Of a stretch of 64,000 bases of DNA, positions 1 through 7,869 are shown piece by piece. Within the stretch, counting starts at the first letter, position 1, and each line of letters starts with the position of its first letter. The position numbers and the translations under genes are program-made. The notes under the pieces were generated by a model, which was given only the letters and a program-made list of their open reading frames with translations, was not told the DNA's origin and did no database searches. Source of the stretch: Pseudomonas anatoliensis (GTDB lineage: Bacteria; Pseudomonadota; Gammaproteobacteria; Pseudomonadales; Pseudomonadaceae); NCBI RefSeq assembly GCF_017976235.1, contig NZ_JACVHC010000003.1, positions 434,001 to 498,000 of the forward strand, read 5' to 3'.

Positions 1-388
1 AACTGATCACGTCTTTGTCGACGTGCTGCCACAGGCATTGGCCGAGCCAGGCGTTTTCCACTACGTAACCGAGCGCCGGCACGCCCTCTTCCATCGCCGA
101 CAACCGCGCGGTGGAGAAGCGGCCACGATCGGACACATGAATCTGTTTGATCGGCTCGGCGCGACGGGAGATTTCCTGCCACACGCCCAGCCGTTGATAG
201 ATTTGTCGCGCGCCGAAGGACAGCGCCGAAGAGCGCGCATCGTAGCTCGGCTGCCAACTGTCGCCAGGCGCGAACGGTTCGATCAGCACGATCTTCCAGC
301 CGCGCGCCTTGGCCCCCGCCTGCAGCGCCAATGCCAGACTGGCGCCGACCAGGCCGCCACCGATGATTGCCAGATTGACTCGACTCAT
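1..388 (-). CDS. ubiH: UbiH, 2-octaprenyl-6-methoxyphenyl hydroxylase (N-terminal part; runs off window)
   Basis: FAD-dependent monooxygenase of ubiquinone synthesis, hydroxylating the benzoquinone ring precursor at the inner membrane. Only the first ~129 residues lie in the window. The start MSRVNLAIIGGGLVGASLAL is a dinucleotide-binding Rossmann motif (GxGxxG), followed near residue 50 by the DARSSALS motif typical of the UbiH/VisC family. Its ATG shares an ATGA overlap with the pepP stop, so the two are translationally coupled, as in other pseudomonads where pepP-ubiH-visC form an operon. UbiF/VisC paralogues share the fold; position directly after pepP favours UbiH. Confidence 0.88.
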   Translation of the reverse strand, partial: MSRVNLAIIGGGLVGASLALALQAGAKARGWKIVLIEPFAPGDSWQPSYDARSSALSFGARQIYQRLGVWQEISRRAEPIKQIHVSDRGRFSTARLSAMEEGVPALGYVVENAWLGQCLWQHVDKDVIS

Positions 389-1719
389 GCCGCGTGTGTC
401 CGTGCTTGCGCCATCAGCGCTTCGATGTCGGCGACGGTTTTCGGTACGCCGTTGGTGAGGATTTCACAGCCGGTCTTGGTCACTACCACGTCATCCTCGA
501 TGCGCACGCCAATGCCGCGCCATTTTTTCGCTACGTTCTGGTTGTCCGGGGCGATGTAGATGCCCGGCTCCACGGTCAGCGCCATGCCGACTTCCAGCAC
601 GCGCCATTCGCCGCCGACCTTGTACTCGCCGACGTCGTGTACATCCATCCCCAGCCAGTGGCCGGCGCGGTGCATGTAAAACGCTTTATAAGCCTCAGTC
701 GCGATCAATTCGTCGACGTCGCCCTGCAACAGGCCCAGCTTCACCAAACCTGTGGTGATGACTCGAACCGTGGCTTCGTGCGCCTGATTCCAGTGCTTGT
801 TCGGGGCGATTTCAGCGAATGCAGCTTCCTGCGAGGCGAGTACCAATTCGTAGATCGCTTTCTGCTCGGGCGAAAACTTGCCGTTGACCGGCCAGGTGCG
901 GGTGATATCGCTGGCGTAGCAGTCGATTTCGCAACCGGCGTCGATCAGCACCAGATCACCGTCCCTGAGCAGCGCGTCATTTTGCTGGTAATGCAGAATG
1001 CAGCTATTGCGCCCGGCGGCGACGATCGAACCGTAGGCCGGCATCTTCGCCCCGCCCTTGCGGAATTCGTAATCGAGCTCGGCTTCGAGGCTGTACTCGT
1101 AGAGCCCGGCGCGGCTGGCCTGCATCGCGCGGATGTGGGCCTGGGCCGAGATCCGTGCGGCTTCGCGCATCACCTTCACTTCTGCCGCCGATTTATACAG
1201 ACGCATGTCGTGCAGCAGATGATCCAGGGCAACGAATTCGTTCGGTGGCTGCGCGCCGAGGTGCGCCTTGGAGCGGATCACGTTGATCCAGTCCATCAGG
1301 TGTCGGTCAAATTCGGGGTTGCTGCCCATCGCCGAATACACCCGGTCGCGACCTTCGATCAGGCCCGGCAGGATGTCGTCGATGTCGGTGATGGGGAAGG
1401 CGTCGTCGGCGCCAAAGTCGCGTATCGCGCCTTCCTGGCCGGCGCGCAAGCCGTCCCACATTTCGCGTTCGGCGTTGCGTTCACGGCAAAACAAAACATA
1501 TTCGCCATGCTCGCGGCCGGGCATCAAAACGATGACGGCTTGCGGCTCGGGAAAACCGCTGAGGTACTGAAAGTCGCTGTCCTGGCGGTAGACGTGCTCG
1601 ACGTCGCGGTTGCGGATGGCCACCGCGGCGGCGGGCAGAATCGCGATGCTGTTGGGTTCCATCTGCGCCATCAAGGCCTTGCGGCGACGGCTGTATTCCG
1701 CTTTCGGGATATGGATCAT
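385..1719 (-). CDS. pepP: Xaa-Pro aminopeptidase PepP
   Basis: Cytoplasmic metallopeptidase (M24B family) that removes an N-terminal residue preceding proline. The 444 residues match the usual length of aminopeptidase P. The N-terminal creatinase-like domain covers about residues 1-175 and the pita-bread catalytic domain the rest. The five expected metal ligands are visible: D260 (LIDAG), D271 (SDITRTW), H354 (RAGHWLG), E384 (LTVEPG) and E408 (RIEDD). It lies between the ygfB-type gene upstream (27-nt gap) and ubiH downstream (ATGA overlap), an arrangement conserved in gammaproteobacteria. No sign of damage. Confidence 0.96.
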   Translation of the reverse strand: MIHIPKAEYSRRRKALMAQMEPNSIAILPAAAVAIRNRDVEHVYRQDSDFQYLSGFPEPQAVIVLMPGREHGEYVLFCRERNAEREMWDGLRAGQEGAIRDFGADDAFPITDIDDILPGLIEGRDRVYSAMGSNPEFDRHLMDWINVIRSKAHLGAQPPNEFVALDHLLHDMRLYKSAAEVKVMREAARISAQAHIRAMQASRAGLYEYSLEAELDYEFRKGGAKMPAYGSIVAAGRNSCILHYQQNDALLRDGDLVLIDAGCEIDCYASDITRTWPVNGKFSPEQKAIYELVLASQEAAFAEIAPNKHWNQAHEATVRVITTGLVKLGLLQGDVDELIATEAYKAFYMHRAGHWLGMDVHDVGEYKVGGEWRVLEVGMALTVEPGIYIAPDNQNVAKKWRGIGVRIEDDVVVTKTGCEILTNGVPKTVADIEALMAQARTHAA

Positions 1720-1746
1720 GGGCAGATGGCTTTCCCTGGCTCGCGA

Positions 1747-2307
1747 TTAATGCAGCGACGGCTTGGCGGCTGGCGGCACGTCGGCTTTTTTGGTTTCCGT
1801 GAACAGCAGCAGCGGCGCAACGCGCAGGTACTCCATGACTTCCATGTAGTCGGTCTCGCCGTCTTCGGATTCTTCCAGGGCATCTTGCACCTGGGAAATG
1901 GCGGCCAGATCCTGCAGCACTTCGGTGGCTTCAGTGCTGAGCATGCTGCTGTCGCGGCAGTTCAGGCCGAAACCGCTGAGGAAGCCCTGGCACCATTCGC
2001 CCAGTGCGGCGGCACGCTCAGCCAGTGGCGCGTCATCGGTCGGCAGCAGCAGGACGACAGTGACGTCGTCGCCGGTCAGCTCACCCTTGACCATCTCTTG
2101 CAGGCCGATCAGGGCGTTGCGGATGTTGTCCTGTGGCTCGCTTTCGAGCAGCTCGGCGGCATCGATCAGCCACTCGTCGGCATTAAAGCCGGCACCGGCG
2201 CAACTACGCCCGAGCAGCAAGCCGTGCAGTTCGGCAGGCGAGACGTTGTGGCCGCTGGAAGTCAGCAGGGTGGCAAAAGCTTGGTACGGGGAATTCGCAA
2301 TGGTCAT
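1747..2307 (-). CDS. ygfB: UPF0149 / YgfB family protein
   Basis: A 186-residue acidic protein of the UPF0149 (YecA/YgfB) family, recognised by its helical N-terminus ([27 protein letters not shown]), the central [13 protein letters not shown] segment and the [10 protein letters not shown] end. No catalytic residues are evident. In P. aeruginosa the homologue is reported to affect beta-lactam resistance through the AlpA/ampDh3 pathway; whether this holds here is inference. It is the first gene of the ygfB-pepP-ubiH run and is divergent from the coiled-coil gene at 2426, so both promoters sit in about 120 bp. Confidence 0.9.
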   Translation of the reverse strand: MTIANSPYQAFATLLTSSGHNVSPAELHGLLLGRSCAGAGFNADEWLIDAAELLESEPQDNIRNALIGLQEMVKGELTGDDVTVVLLLPTDDAPLAERAAALGEWCQGFLSGFGLNCRDSSMLSTEATEVLQDLAAISQVQDALEESEDGETDYMEVMEYLRVAPLLLFTETKKADVPPAAKPSLH

Positions 2308-2425
2308 GGGCAGCTAGGCGCCAGACGGCGCTATGTCTAGAATGGAGGCCTTGTATCCTACATCGACAGACTCGCCAAGACTATTAAAGGCTGTCCGCCA
2401 GCTAACCCATCAGACAGTGAATCCA

Positions 2426-2635
2426 ATGGAAGACAACGACCTGCAAGCGCTGATGGCCAGACTCGAACTGCTGATTGGCCGAGTCGAGCAACTAAAGAGT
2501 CAAAACGCACTCTTACTAGCTCAGGAAAAGACCTGGCGCGAGGAACGCGCGCACCTCATTGAAAAAAACGAAATCGCCCGGCGTAAGGTCGAATCGATGA
2601 TTTCGCGCCTCAAGGCCCTGGAGCAAGACTCATGA
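2426..2635 (+). CDS. TIGR02449 family small coiled-coil protein (ZapB-like)
   Basis: A 69-residue protein MEDNDLQALMARLELLIGRV... with heptad-spaced Leu/Ile and many charged residues, expected to be one continuous coiled coil. It matches the TIGR02449 family in size and position immediately before zapA, with which it overlaps (ATGA at 2632-2635). An upstream extension to 2333 is open, but the family start and the helical register begin at this ATG. Coupling to zapA suggests a role in Z-ring assembly like ZapB; function is inference from context. Confidence 0.85.
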   Translation: MEDNDLQALMARLELLIGRVEQLKSQNALLLAQEKTWREERAHLIEKNEIARRKVESMISRLKALEQDS

Positions 2636-2949
2636 GTTCAAGCAATAGCGTTACCGTGCAGATCCTCGATAAAGAATATTCGATCATTTGCCCGCAGGAA
2701 GAGCGCAGCAATCTGGTGAGCGCCGCACGCTACCTGGACGGCAAGATGCGCGAGATCCGCAGCAGCGGCAAAGTCATCGGTGCCGACCGCATTGCTGTGA
2801 TGGCTGCACTGAACATCACTCACGATCTCTTGCACAAAGAAGAGCGCCCGGACATTCAAGCCAGCGGCTCGACCCGTGAGCAGGTGCGTGACTTGCTCGA
2901 TCGTGTCGATCTGGTCCTGGCCGACGATCCGGACATCAGCAAGGGCTGA
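2632..2949 (+). CDS. zapA: Cell division protein ZapA
   Basis: A 105-residue FtsZ-associated protein that cross-links FtsZ protofilaments at the division site. Signature features are the N-terminal VQILDKEYSIICPQEE strand region, the LDGKMREIRSSGKVIGADRIAVMAALNI helix-turn segment and a C-terminal coiled coil (EQVRDLLDRVDLVL). The start overlaps the preceding stop by four bases. The 6S RNA gene follows about 30 bp downstream, the arrangement conserved across gammaproteobacteria (zapA-ssrS-ygfA). Confidence 0.95.
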   Translation: MSSSNSVTVQILDKEYSIICPQEERSNLVSAARYLDGKMREIRSSGKVIGADRIAVMAALNITHDLLHKEERPDIQASGSTREQVRDLLDRVDLVLADDPDISKG

Positions 2950-2968
2950 TTCGCCAGACCGCTTGAGG

Positions 2969-2974
2969 TATACT
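2969..2974 (+). promoter_or_regulatory. -10 element of the 6S RNA promoter
   Basis: TATACT lies seven bases before the predicted 5' end of the 6S RNA and matches the sigma-70 -10 consensus in 5 of 6 positions. No good -35 hexamer is seen. Confidence 0.5.
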
Positions 2975-2980
2975 CGCGGC

Positions 2981-3160
2981 ACTCCCTGGGGTGCTTGCCA
3001 GTTGACGATGTCCCTGAGCCGATTCGCACTACCCTGGAAGTTGCACGTTGGGCTGGTGTGCATGTCCGCCAGACGGAAAGCCTTAAAGTCTACTGCATCT
3101 TCCACCTTGAACTTTCGGGTTCAAGGGCTAAGTTGACAGCGGTTCATCCGGGGAGCCTGA
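2981..3160 (+). ncRNA. ssrS: 6S RNA
   Basis: 6S RNA binds sigma-70 RNA polymerase and damps transcription in stationary phase. The sequence starts with CCCTGGGGTGCTTGCCAG near 2984 and ends with GGTTCATCCGGGGAGC, so the two ends can pair to form the closing stem (CCCTGG/CCGGGG-type pairing). The middle segment with CTGGAAGTTGCACG and CTTCCACCTTGAACTTTC fits the large internal bubble typical of the family. Size of about 180 nt and position between zapA and the 5-formyl-THF cyclo-ligase gene are diagnostic. The exact ends are estimates within a few bases. Confidence 0.92.
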
Positions 3161-3164
3161 TTCG

Positions 3165-3200
3165 AATCCGATGTCGGTGAATGCCGACATCGGATTTTTT
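3165..3200 (+). terminator. Rho-independent terminator of 6S RNA
   Basis: A perfect 13-bp stem AATCCGATGTCGG / CCGACATCGGATT with a six-base loop is followed by a T run. It separates the 6S RNA from the cyclo-ligase gene. Confidence 0.85.
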
Positions 3201-3237
3201 ATGCGTACGTTTTCGTCCAACCTGCCGAAGCCGAACC

Positions 3238-3843
3238 ATGACCGAACCCGCGCTGCTGCCCCGCCCGCAACTCCGCCGCCTGCTGCGCAAGGCGCGCCGC
3301 GCGCTGACTGCCGCTGAACAACGCCAGGCCGCCAAAGGTTTGTTCCGGCAATTGGCGCAAGACCCGCACTTTCGCCGGGCAAAACACATTTCCCTGTACC
3401 TGCCCGCCGACGGTGAAATCGATCCGCGCCTGCTGCTGCGTGAAGCACAGCGTCGGGGCAAGGCCACGTACCTGCCGGTGCTCAGTGCCTGGCCGCGAAC
3501 CAAAATGGTGTTCCAGCGCATCCGTCCCGGCGAAAAACTCAAACCCAACCGTTTCCGCATCCTAGAGCCGCGCGCCAATCTGGCTCGCCAGCGCAAGATC
3601 TGGACACTGGATCTGGTGTTGTTGCCACTGGTGGGATTTGACGACGTCGGCGGACGTCTGGGGATGGGCGGTGGCTTCTATGATCGCAGCCTGGCGTATC
3701 TGGCGCGGCGCAAGAACTGGCGCAAGCCGACATTATTGGGCCTGGCCCATGAATGTCAGAAGGTCGAACGGCTGGCGCAGGCGAGTTGGGATGTACCGTT
3801 GCAAGGCACGGTCACTGACAAGGCGTGGTATTTCGTAGACTAG
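3238..3843 (+). CDS. 5-formyltetrahydrofolate cyclo-ligase
   Basis: ATP-dependent conversion of 5-formyl-THF to 5,10-methenyl-THF in folate metabolism (YgfA/FAU1 family). From the ATG at 3238 the protein has 201 residues; an upstream in-frame ATG at 3181 lies inside the 6S terminator and is rejected. The basic N-terminus (LRRLLRKARRALT) and the phosphate-binding signature RLGMGGGFYDR near residue 140 are diagnostic. The gene follows ssrS, with which it can be co-transcribed in other bacteria by readthrough; here a strong terminator intervenes. Confidence 0.94.
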   Translation: MTEPALLPRPQLRRLLRKARRALTAAEQRQAAKGLFRQLAQDPHFRRAKHISLYLPADGEIDPRLLLREAQRRGKATYLPVLSAWPRTKMVFQRIRPGEKLKPNRFRILEPRANLARQRKIWTLDLVLLPLVGFDDVGGRLGMGGGFYDRSLAYLARRKNWRKPTLLGLAHECQKVERLAQASWDVPLQGTVTDKAWYFVD

Positions 3844-3878
3844 ACGCCGCGTAGATCAGCGGCGTCGGGAAGGCAGTT

Positions 3879-4034
3879 TCAGCGCTTGAAAGCTGTCGAC
3901 TGTTGAACCTGTTGCGCGATTTCAATCGGTGCGTCGGCCTTGTTGGCCCACAGGCTTTGCGCGTAACCGGTGGTCACAACGCCCAAACCAAACAAAATAA
4001 CCAAAACCCAAAGCAAATCCGGTTTGCGTTTCAT
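3879..4034 (-). CDS. Small single-pass membrane protein, 51 residues
   Basis: Starts MKRKPDLLWVLVILFGLG: a positively charged N-terminus, one hydrophobic segment at about residues 7-26 and a short polar tail ending STAFKR. The gene converges on the cyclo-ligase gene, with 35 bp between stops. I recognise no function. The positive-inside N-terminus followed by VTTGYAQS could be read either as a membrane anchor or as a signal peptide with cleavage after YA. GGGGCAATC before the ATG includes the purine-rich AGGGGGG (reverse strand), a good ribosome-binding site, which supports real expression. Confidence 0.7.
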   Translation of the reverse strand: MKRKPDLLWVLVILFGLGVVTTGYAQSLWANKADAPIEIAQQVQQSTAFKR

Positions 4035-4231
4035 CGATTGCCCCCCTCAAGGCACATCATCACGATGACAGCAGCGGTTTCCATTCGTAGGCCGTGCAGC
4101 AGCGTCAAGCGTTAAAGGCCGGCATTTTGCGACAACGAGAACCTGCGCGCAAACGCTGACGTCAACCGACTGTCGGTTTGTCATAAAATTGCCCGACAAC
4201 TTGCCCAAAGAACGCTTCAGGAGCAAAAACC

Positions 4232-4681
4232 ATGGCCTATTGGCTGATGAAATCCGAACCTGACGAACTCTCGATCAAAGGCCTGGAGAAACTTGGCAAA
4301 GCGCGCTGGGACGGAGTTCGCAACTATCAGGCGCGCAACTTCCTGCGCGCGATGGCGGTGGGGGATGAGTTCTTTTTCTACCATTCCAGTTGCCCGGAGC
4401 CGGGAATTGCCGGGATCGGAAAAATAATCGAGGCGGCGTATCCGGATCCGACGGCGCTGGACCCTGAAAGTCATTACTTCGATCCGAAGGCCACAGCAGA
4501 AAAAAACCCCTGGAGCGCAATCGATGTCGAGCACGTCGAAACGTTCGCGCGGGTGTTGAAGCTCGATTATCTGAAGCAGCAGACCGCGCTGGCCGAAATG
4601 CCGCTGGTGCAGAAAGGGTCGCGGCTGTCGGTGATGGCGGTGACGCCGGAGCAGTGGGCGGCGGTATTGGCGCTGCGGTAA
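4232..4681 (+). CDS. EVE (PUA-like) domain protein
   Basis: A 149-residue single-domain protein of the EVE/thymocyte nuclear protein 1 family. The opening AYWLMKSEPDE and the GVRNYQARNFLRAM motif form the predicted pocket for a modified base. EVE domains are thought to read modified DNA or RNA bases; the housekeeping proteobacterial form found here is usually alone and its substrate is unknown. A ribosome-binding site CAGGAG precedes the ATG. A REP pair follows the stop codon. Confidence 0.9.
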   Translation: MAYWLMKSEPDELSIKGLEKLGKARWDGVRNYQARNFLRAMAVGDEFFFYHSSCPEPGIAGIGKIIEAAYPDPTALDPESHYFDPKATAEKNPWSAIDVEHVETFARVLKLDYLKQQTALAEMPLVQKGSRLSVMAVTPEQWAAVLALR

Positions 4682-4689
4682 CGGCCACA

Positions 4690-4767
4690 AAAAAGATCGC
4701 AGCCTTCGCCAGCTCCTACAGGAAAGTGCATTCCAATGTAGGAGCTGCCGAAGGCTGCGATCTTTTG
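4690..4767. repeat. REP inverted pair (GTAGGAGCTGCCGAAGGCTG family)
   Basis: Two facing copies of a ~30-bp element: AAAAGATCGCAGCCTTCGCC... and its reverse complement, separated by about 17 bp. The same family recurs at 20847, 26687, 49012 and 62339. It lies between the convergent EVE and FliL-like genes. Confidence 0.9.
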
Positions 4768-4783
4768 AGTTTCTAAATCTGTC

Positions 4784-5191
4784 TTACTGAATGATCAGGT
4801 TGTTGAACAACAGATCCTCAACCACCGGCTTGCCGGTCTCGTCATTCATTACTTGCTGCGTCTGTTTCAACGCTTCCTGACGCAACTTTTCCTTGCCCTC
4901 GATGCTGCCCATCGCCTCAGTCGTCTGCTGGGTGAACAGCGCCACCAGCTGATTGCGAATCAACGGTTCGTTGGCCTTGACCAGTTTGGTCGACTCTTCG
5001 CCGGTCACGCGCAGCGCCACATCGGCTTTAAACACCTTCAGTTTCGGCGTGCCATCGAGCCCGTAGTTGCCCACGAATGGCGGACTCAGGGTGATGTAAT
5101 TGACCTTCGGCGCCTCGCCTTCTTTGGCTTCTTCGGCCAGCGCTGCCACAGGCAGAGACAGGGCCAGCAACAACATGATCCACGCTTTCAC
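4784..5191 (-). CDS. FliL-like protein (flagellar basal body-associated family), outside flagellar operon
   Basis: A 135-residue protein starting at GTG with a strong AAGGAG site eight bases before it; the longer open frame to 5302 lacks such a site. An N-terminal hydrophobic segment (WIMLLLALSLPVAALA) may be a cleaved signal, then a periplasmic FliL-type domain with VALRVTG and a C-terminal LLFNNLIIQ. It is not near any flagellar gene; a homologue at this chromosomal position is present in P. aeruginosa. True FliL has a transmembrane anchor and supports the stator, so this may be a paralogue with another role. Confidence 0.8.
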   Translation of the reverse strand: MKAWIMLLLALSLPVAALAEEAKEGEAPKVNYITLSPPFVGNYGLDGTPKLKVFKADVALRVTGEESTKLVKANEPLIRNQLVALFTQQTTEAMGSIEGKEKLRQEALKQTQQVMNDETGKPVVEDLLFNNLIIQ

Positions 5192-5341
5192 AATTCGCTC
5201 CTTATCCGGTTTGCGGCCTAGCATAACGACCCGCCGCGCAAGCACAAGCTTATGGCTGACTATCAGGGCCGGGCATGCTCGTTGACCCGTTGACTGACAC
5301 ACCTACACTTATCGGCCATCACTCCCAAAGGAATAGCCCTG

Positions 5342-6319
5342 ATGAAAGCCGTGCTGTGCAAAGCCTTCGGCCCTGCCGAATCGCTGGTGCTGGAAGACGT
5401 CGCCAGTCCTGTCGCCAAGAAGAACGAAATCCTGCTGGACGTGCACGCCGCCGGGGTCAACTTCCCGGACACGCTGATCATCGAGGGCAAATACCAATTC
5501 AAGCCGCCCTTCCCGTTTTCGCCGGGCGGTGAAGCGGCGGGCGTAGTCAGCGCTGTCGGCGAAAAGGTCAGTCATCTGAAAGTCGGCGACCGGGTCATGG
5601 CCCTAACAGGCTGGGGCAGCTTCGCCGAGCAGGTCGCGGTGCCGGGTTACAACGTGCTGCCGATTCCGCCGTCGATGGACTTCAACATCGCCGCTGCATT
5701 CAGCATGACCTACGGCACCTCAATGCACGCCCTCAAGCAACGCGCCAACCTTCAGCCCGGCGAAACCCTGCTGGTGCTGGGTGCTTCCGGCGGTGTTGGC
5801 CTGGCAGCCGTGGAAATCGGTAAAGCCATGGGCGCGCGGGTCATCGCCGCGGCCAGCAGCGCGGAAAAACTCGCCGTGGCCAAGGCTGCCGGCGCCGATG
5901 AACTGATCAACTACAGCGAAACCAGCCTCAAGGAAGAAATCAAACGCCTCACCGACGGCCAGGGTGCCGACGTGATCTACGACCCGGTCGGCGGCGACCT
6001 CTTCGACCAAGCCATCCGCGCCATCGCCTGGAACGGCCGTTTGCTGGTCGTCGGTTTCGCCAGCGGACGCATTCCCGAACTGCCGGTCAACCTCGCCCTG
6101 CTCAAGGGTGCGGCGGTACTCGGCGTGTTCTGGGGCTCCTTCGCCCAGCGCCAACCGCAGGACAACGCGGCGAACTTCCAGCAACTGTTTGGCTGGTTTG
6201 CCGAGGGCAAGCTGAAACCGCTGGTGTCGCAGGTCTATCCGCTGAGCAATGCGGCGCAAGCGATCAATGATCTGGGGCAGCGCAAGGCTGTCGGAAAAGT
6301 CGTCGTGCAAGTTCGCTGA
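5342..6319 (+). CDS. NADPH:quinone oxidoreductase family protein (zinc-independent MDR)
   Basis: A 325-residue medium-chain dehydrogenase/reductase. The GroES-like N-terminal domain contains HAAGVNFPDTLIIEGKY and lacks the usual zinc-ligand cysteines, and the nucleotide-binding motif LGASGGVGLAAVEIGK lies near residue 145, so it is the quinone-oxidoreductase branch using NADPH. Expected to be soluble and to reduce quinones or related enones. It stands alone between the FliL-like gene (divergent) and glpT. Substrate cannot be told from sequence. Confidence 0.9.
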   Translation: MKAVLCKAFGPAESLVLEDVASPVAKKNEILLDVHAAGVNFPDTLIIEGKYQFKPPFPFSPGGEAAGVVSAVGEKVSHLKVGDRVMALTGWGSFAEQVAVPGYNVLPIPPSMDFNIAAAFSMTYGTSMHALKQRANLQPGETLLVLGASGGVGLAAVEIGKAMGARVIAAASSAEKLAVAKAAGADELINYSETSLKEEIKRLTDGQGADVIYDPVGGDLFDQAIRAIAWNGRLLVVGFASGRIPELPVNLALLKGAAVLGVFWGSFAQRQPQDNAANFQQLFGWFAEGKLKPLVSQVYPLSNAAQAINDLGQRKAVGKVVVQVR

Positions 6320-6391
6320 ACAGCATCAAAGCCGGATTGCCCCCCGCGCAATCCGGCATCTCCTATACGACCGCCATTTATACCTGAGCGA

Positions 6392-6411
6392 CATGTTCAT
6401 AAAGGAACACT
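6392..6411. promoter_or_regulatory. GlpR-like operator, distal site
   Basis: CATGTTCATAAAGGAACACT matches the E. coli GlpR consensus WATGTTCGWTAWCGAACATW at 15 of 20 positions by eye. Its centre is 63 bp (about six helical turns) from the proximal site. Functional role is inferred; glpR is not in the window. Confidence 0.45.
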
Positions 6412-6454
6412 CGATCTCCAACATTTCCGCTGTTTGGTGGATGCGAACCGGTGC

Positions 6455-6474
6455 TATTTTCGGTAACGAAACTG
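6455..6474. promoter_or_regulatory. GlpR-like operator, proximal site
   Basis: TATTTTCGGTAACGAAACTG matches the E. coli GlpR consensus at 15 of 20 positions, with the core TTCGgtAaCGAA conserved. It lies 46 bp before the glpT ATG, a fitting place for repression of glycerol-3-phosphate uptake. Confidence 0.55.
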
Positions 6475-6519
6475 TAACATTCGCATCCGCAGTCAAAACA
6501 AGAAATCTGGAGCTCTTGA

Positions 6520-7869
6520 ATGTTTGCTTTCTTTCGTCCTGCCGCACATCAGGCTCCATTGCCTGAAGAAACAATAGACAGCACCTACCGACGCCTGCGT
6601 TGGCAGATCTTCGCTGGCATTTTCATTGGCTACGCGGGTTATTACCTGCTGCGCAAAAACTTCTCCCTGGCCATGCCGTATCTGATCGACGAGGGCTACA
6701 GCCGTGGCGATCTGGGTCTGGCGATGTCGGCCATCGCCATTGCCTATGGCCTGTCCAAGTTTCTCATGGGCCTGGTGTCCGACCGCTCCAACCCACGTTT
6801 CTTCTTGCCTTTCGGCCTGCTGGTATCGGCTGGGGTGATGTTCGTGTTCGGTTTCGCACCGTGGGCGACGTCCAGCGTGACCATGATGTTCATTCTGTTG
6901 TTCATCAACGGCTGGGCGCAGGGCATGGGCTGGCCGCCGAGCGGACGAACCATGGTGCACTGGTGGTCGCAGAAGGAACGCGGCGGCGTGGTCTCGGTGT
7001 GGAACGTGGCGCACAACGTCGGCGGCGGCCTGATCGGCCCGCTATTCCTGCTCGGCATGGGCCTGTTCAACGACTGGCACGCGGCGTTCTATGTGCCGGC
7101 GGCGGTGGCTCTGGCCGTGGCGGTTTTCGCCTTCATGACCATGCGCGACACCCCGCAATCGGTTGGCCTGCCGCCAATCGAGCAGTACAAGAACGACTAC
7201 CCGGAAGGCTACGACGCCAGCCACGAAGACGAATTCAGCGCCAAGGAAATCTTCGTCAAATACGTGCTGCGCAACAAAATGCTCTGGTACATCGCCATGG
7301 CCAACGTCTTCGTCTACCTGCTGCGCTACGGCGTACTGGACTGGGCGCCGACCTACCTCAAGGAAGCCAAGGGTTTCACCGTGGATAAAACCTCGTGGGC
7401 CTACTTCTTCTACGAATGGGCGGGGATTCCAGGCACGCTGCTGTGCGGCTGGATGTCGGACAAGATCTTCCGTGGCAACCGTGGCCTGACCGGCATGGTG
7501 TTCATGGCATTGGTAACCGTCGCGACCCTGGTTTACTGGCTGAACCCGGCCGGCAACCCGACCGTGGACATGATCGCGCTGTTCTCCATCGGCTTCCTGA
7601 TCTACGGCCCGGTGATGCTGATCGGCCTGCAGGCGCTGGAACTGGCGCCGAAGAAAGCCGCGGGTACCGCTGCGGGTTTCACCGGTCTGTTCGGTTATCT
7701 GGGTGGTTCGGTCGCGGCCAGTGCGGCGATGGGCTACACCGTCGACCACTTTGGCTGGGACGGCGGTTTTGTCCTGCTGGTGAGCGCGTGCCTGCTGGCG
7801 ATGGCCTTCCTGGCCCCGACGCTATGGCACAAGCAAGTCGCCAGTCAGAGCCGCGAAGCGGTCGCTTGA
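6520..7869 (+). CDS. glpT: Glycerol-3-phosphate transporter GlpT
   Basis: Inner-membrane antiporter of the major facilitator superfamily, exchanging glycerol-3-phosphate for inorganic phosphate; also the entry route for fosfomycin in pseudomonads. The 449 residues give twelve predicted membrane segments. Diagnostic features are [16 protein letters not shown] in the first helix region, [15 protein letters not shown] in the first loop and [25 protein letters not shown] stretch precedes the ATG. Two GlpR-like operators upstream point to induction by glycerol-3-phosphate. Its 3' end overlaps the convergent chaC-type gene by 25 bp. Confidence 0.96.
   Translation: MFAFFRPAAHQAPLPEETIDSTYRRLRWQIFAGIFIGYAGYYLLRKNFSLAMPYLIDEGYSRGDLGLAMSAIAIAYGLSKFLMGLVSDRSNPRFFLPFGLLVSAGVMFVFGFAPWATSSVTMMFILLFINGWAQGMGWPPSGRTMVHWWSQKERGGVVSVWNVAHNVGGGLIGPLFLLGMGLFNDWHAAFYVPAAVALAVAVFAFMTMRDTPQSVGLPPIEQYKNDYPEGYDASHEDEFSAKEIFVKYVLRNKMLWYIAMANVFVYLLRYGVLDWAPTYLKEAKGFTVDKTSWAYFFYEWAGIPGTLLCGWMSDKIFRGNRGLTGMVFMALVTVATLVYWLNPAGNPTVDMIALFSIGFLIYGPVMLIGLQALELAPKKAAGTAAGFTGLFGYLGGSVAASAAMGYTVDHFGWDGGFVLLVSACLLAMAFLAPTLWHKQVASQSREAVA

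Noticed and set aside
394..2340. 648-codon open frame on the plus strand over pepP and ygfB
   Set aside because: Antisense to two clear families; long opposite-strand frames are a by-product of GC-rich third positions. The protein has no recognisable motif.
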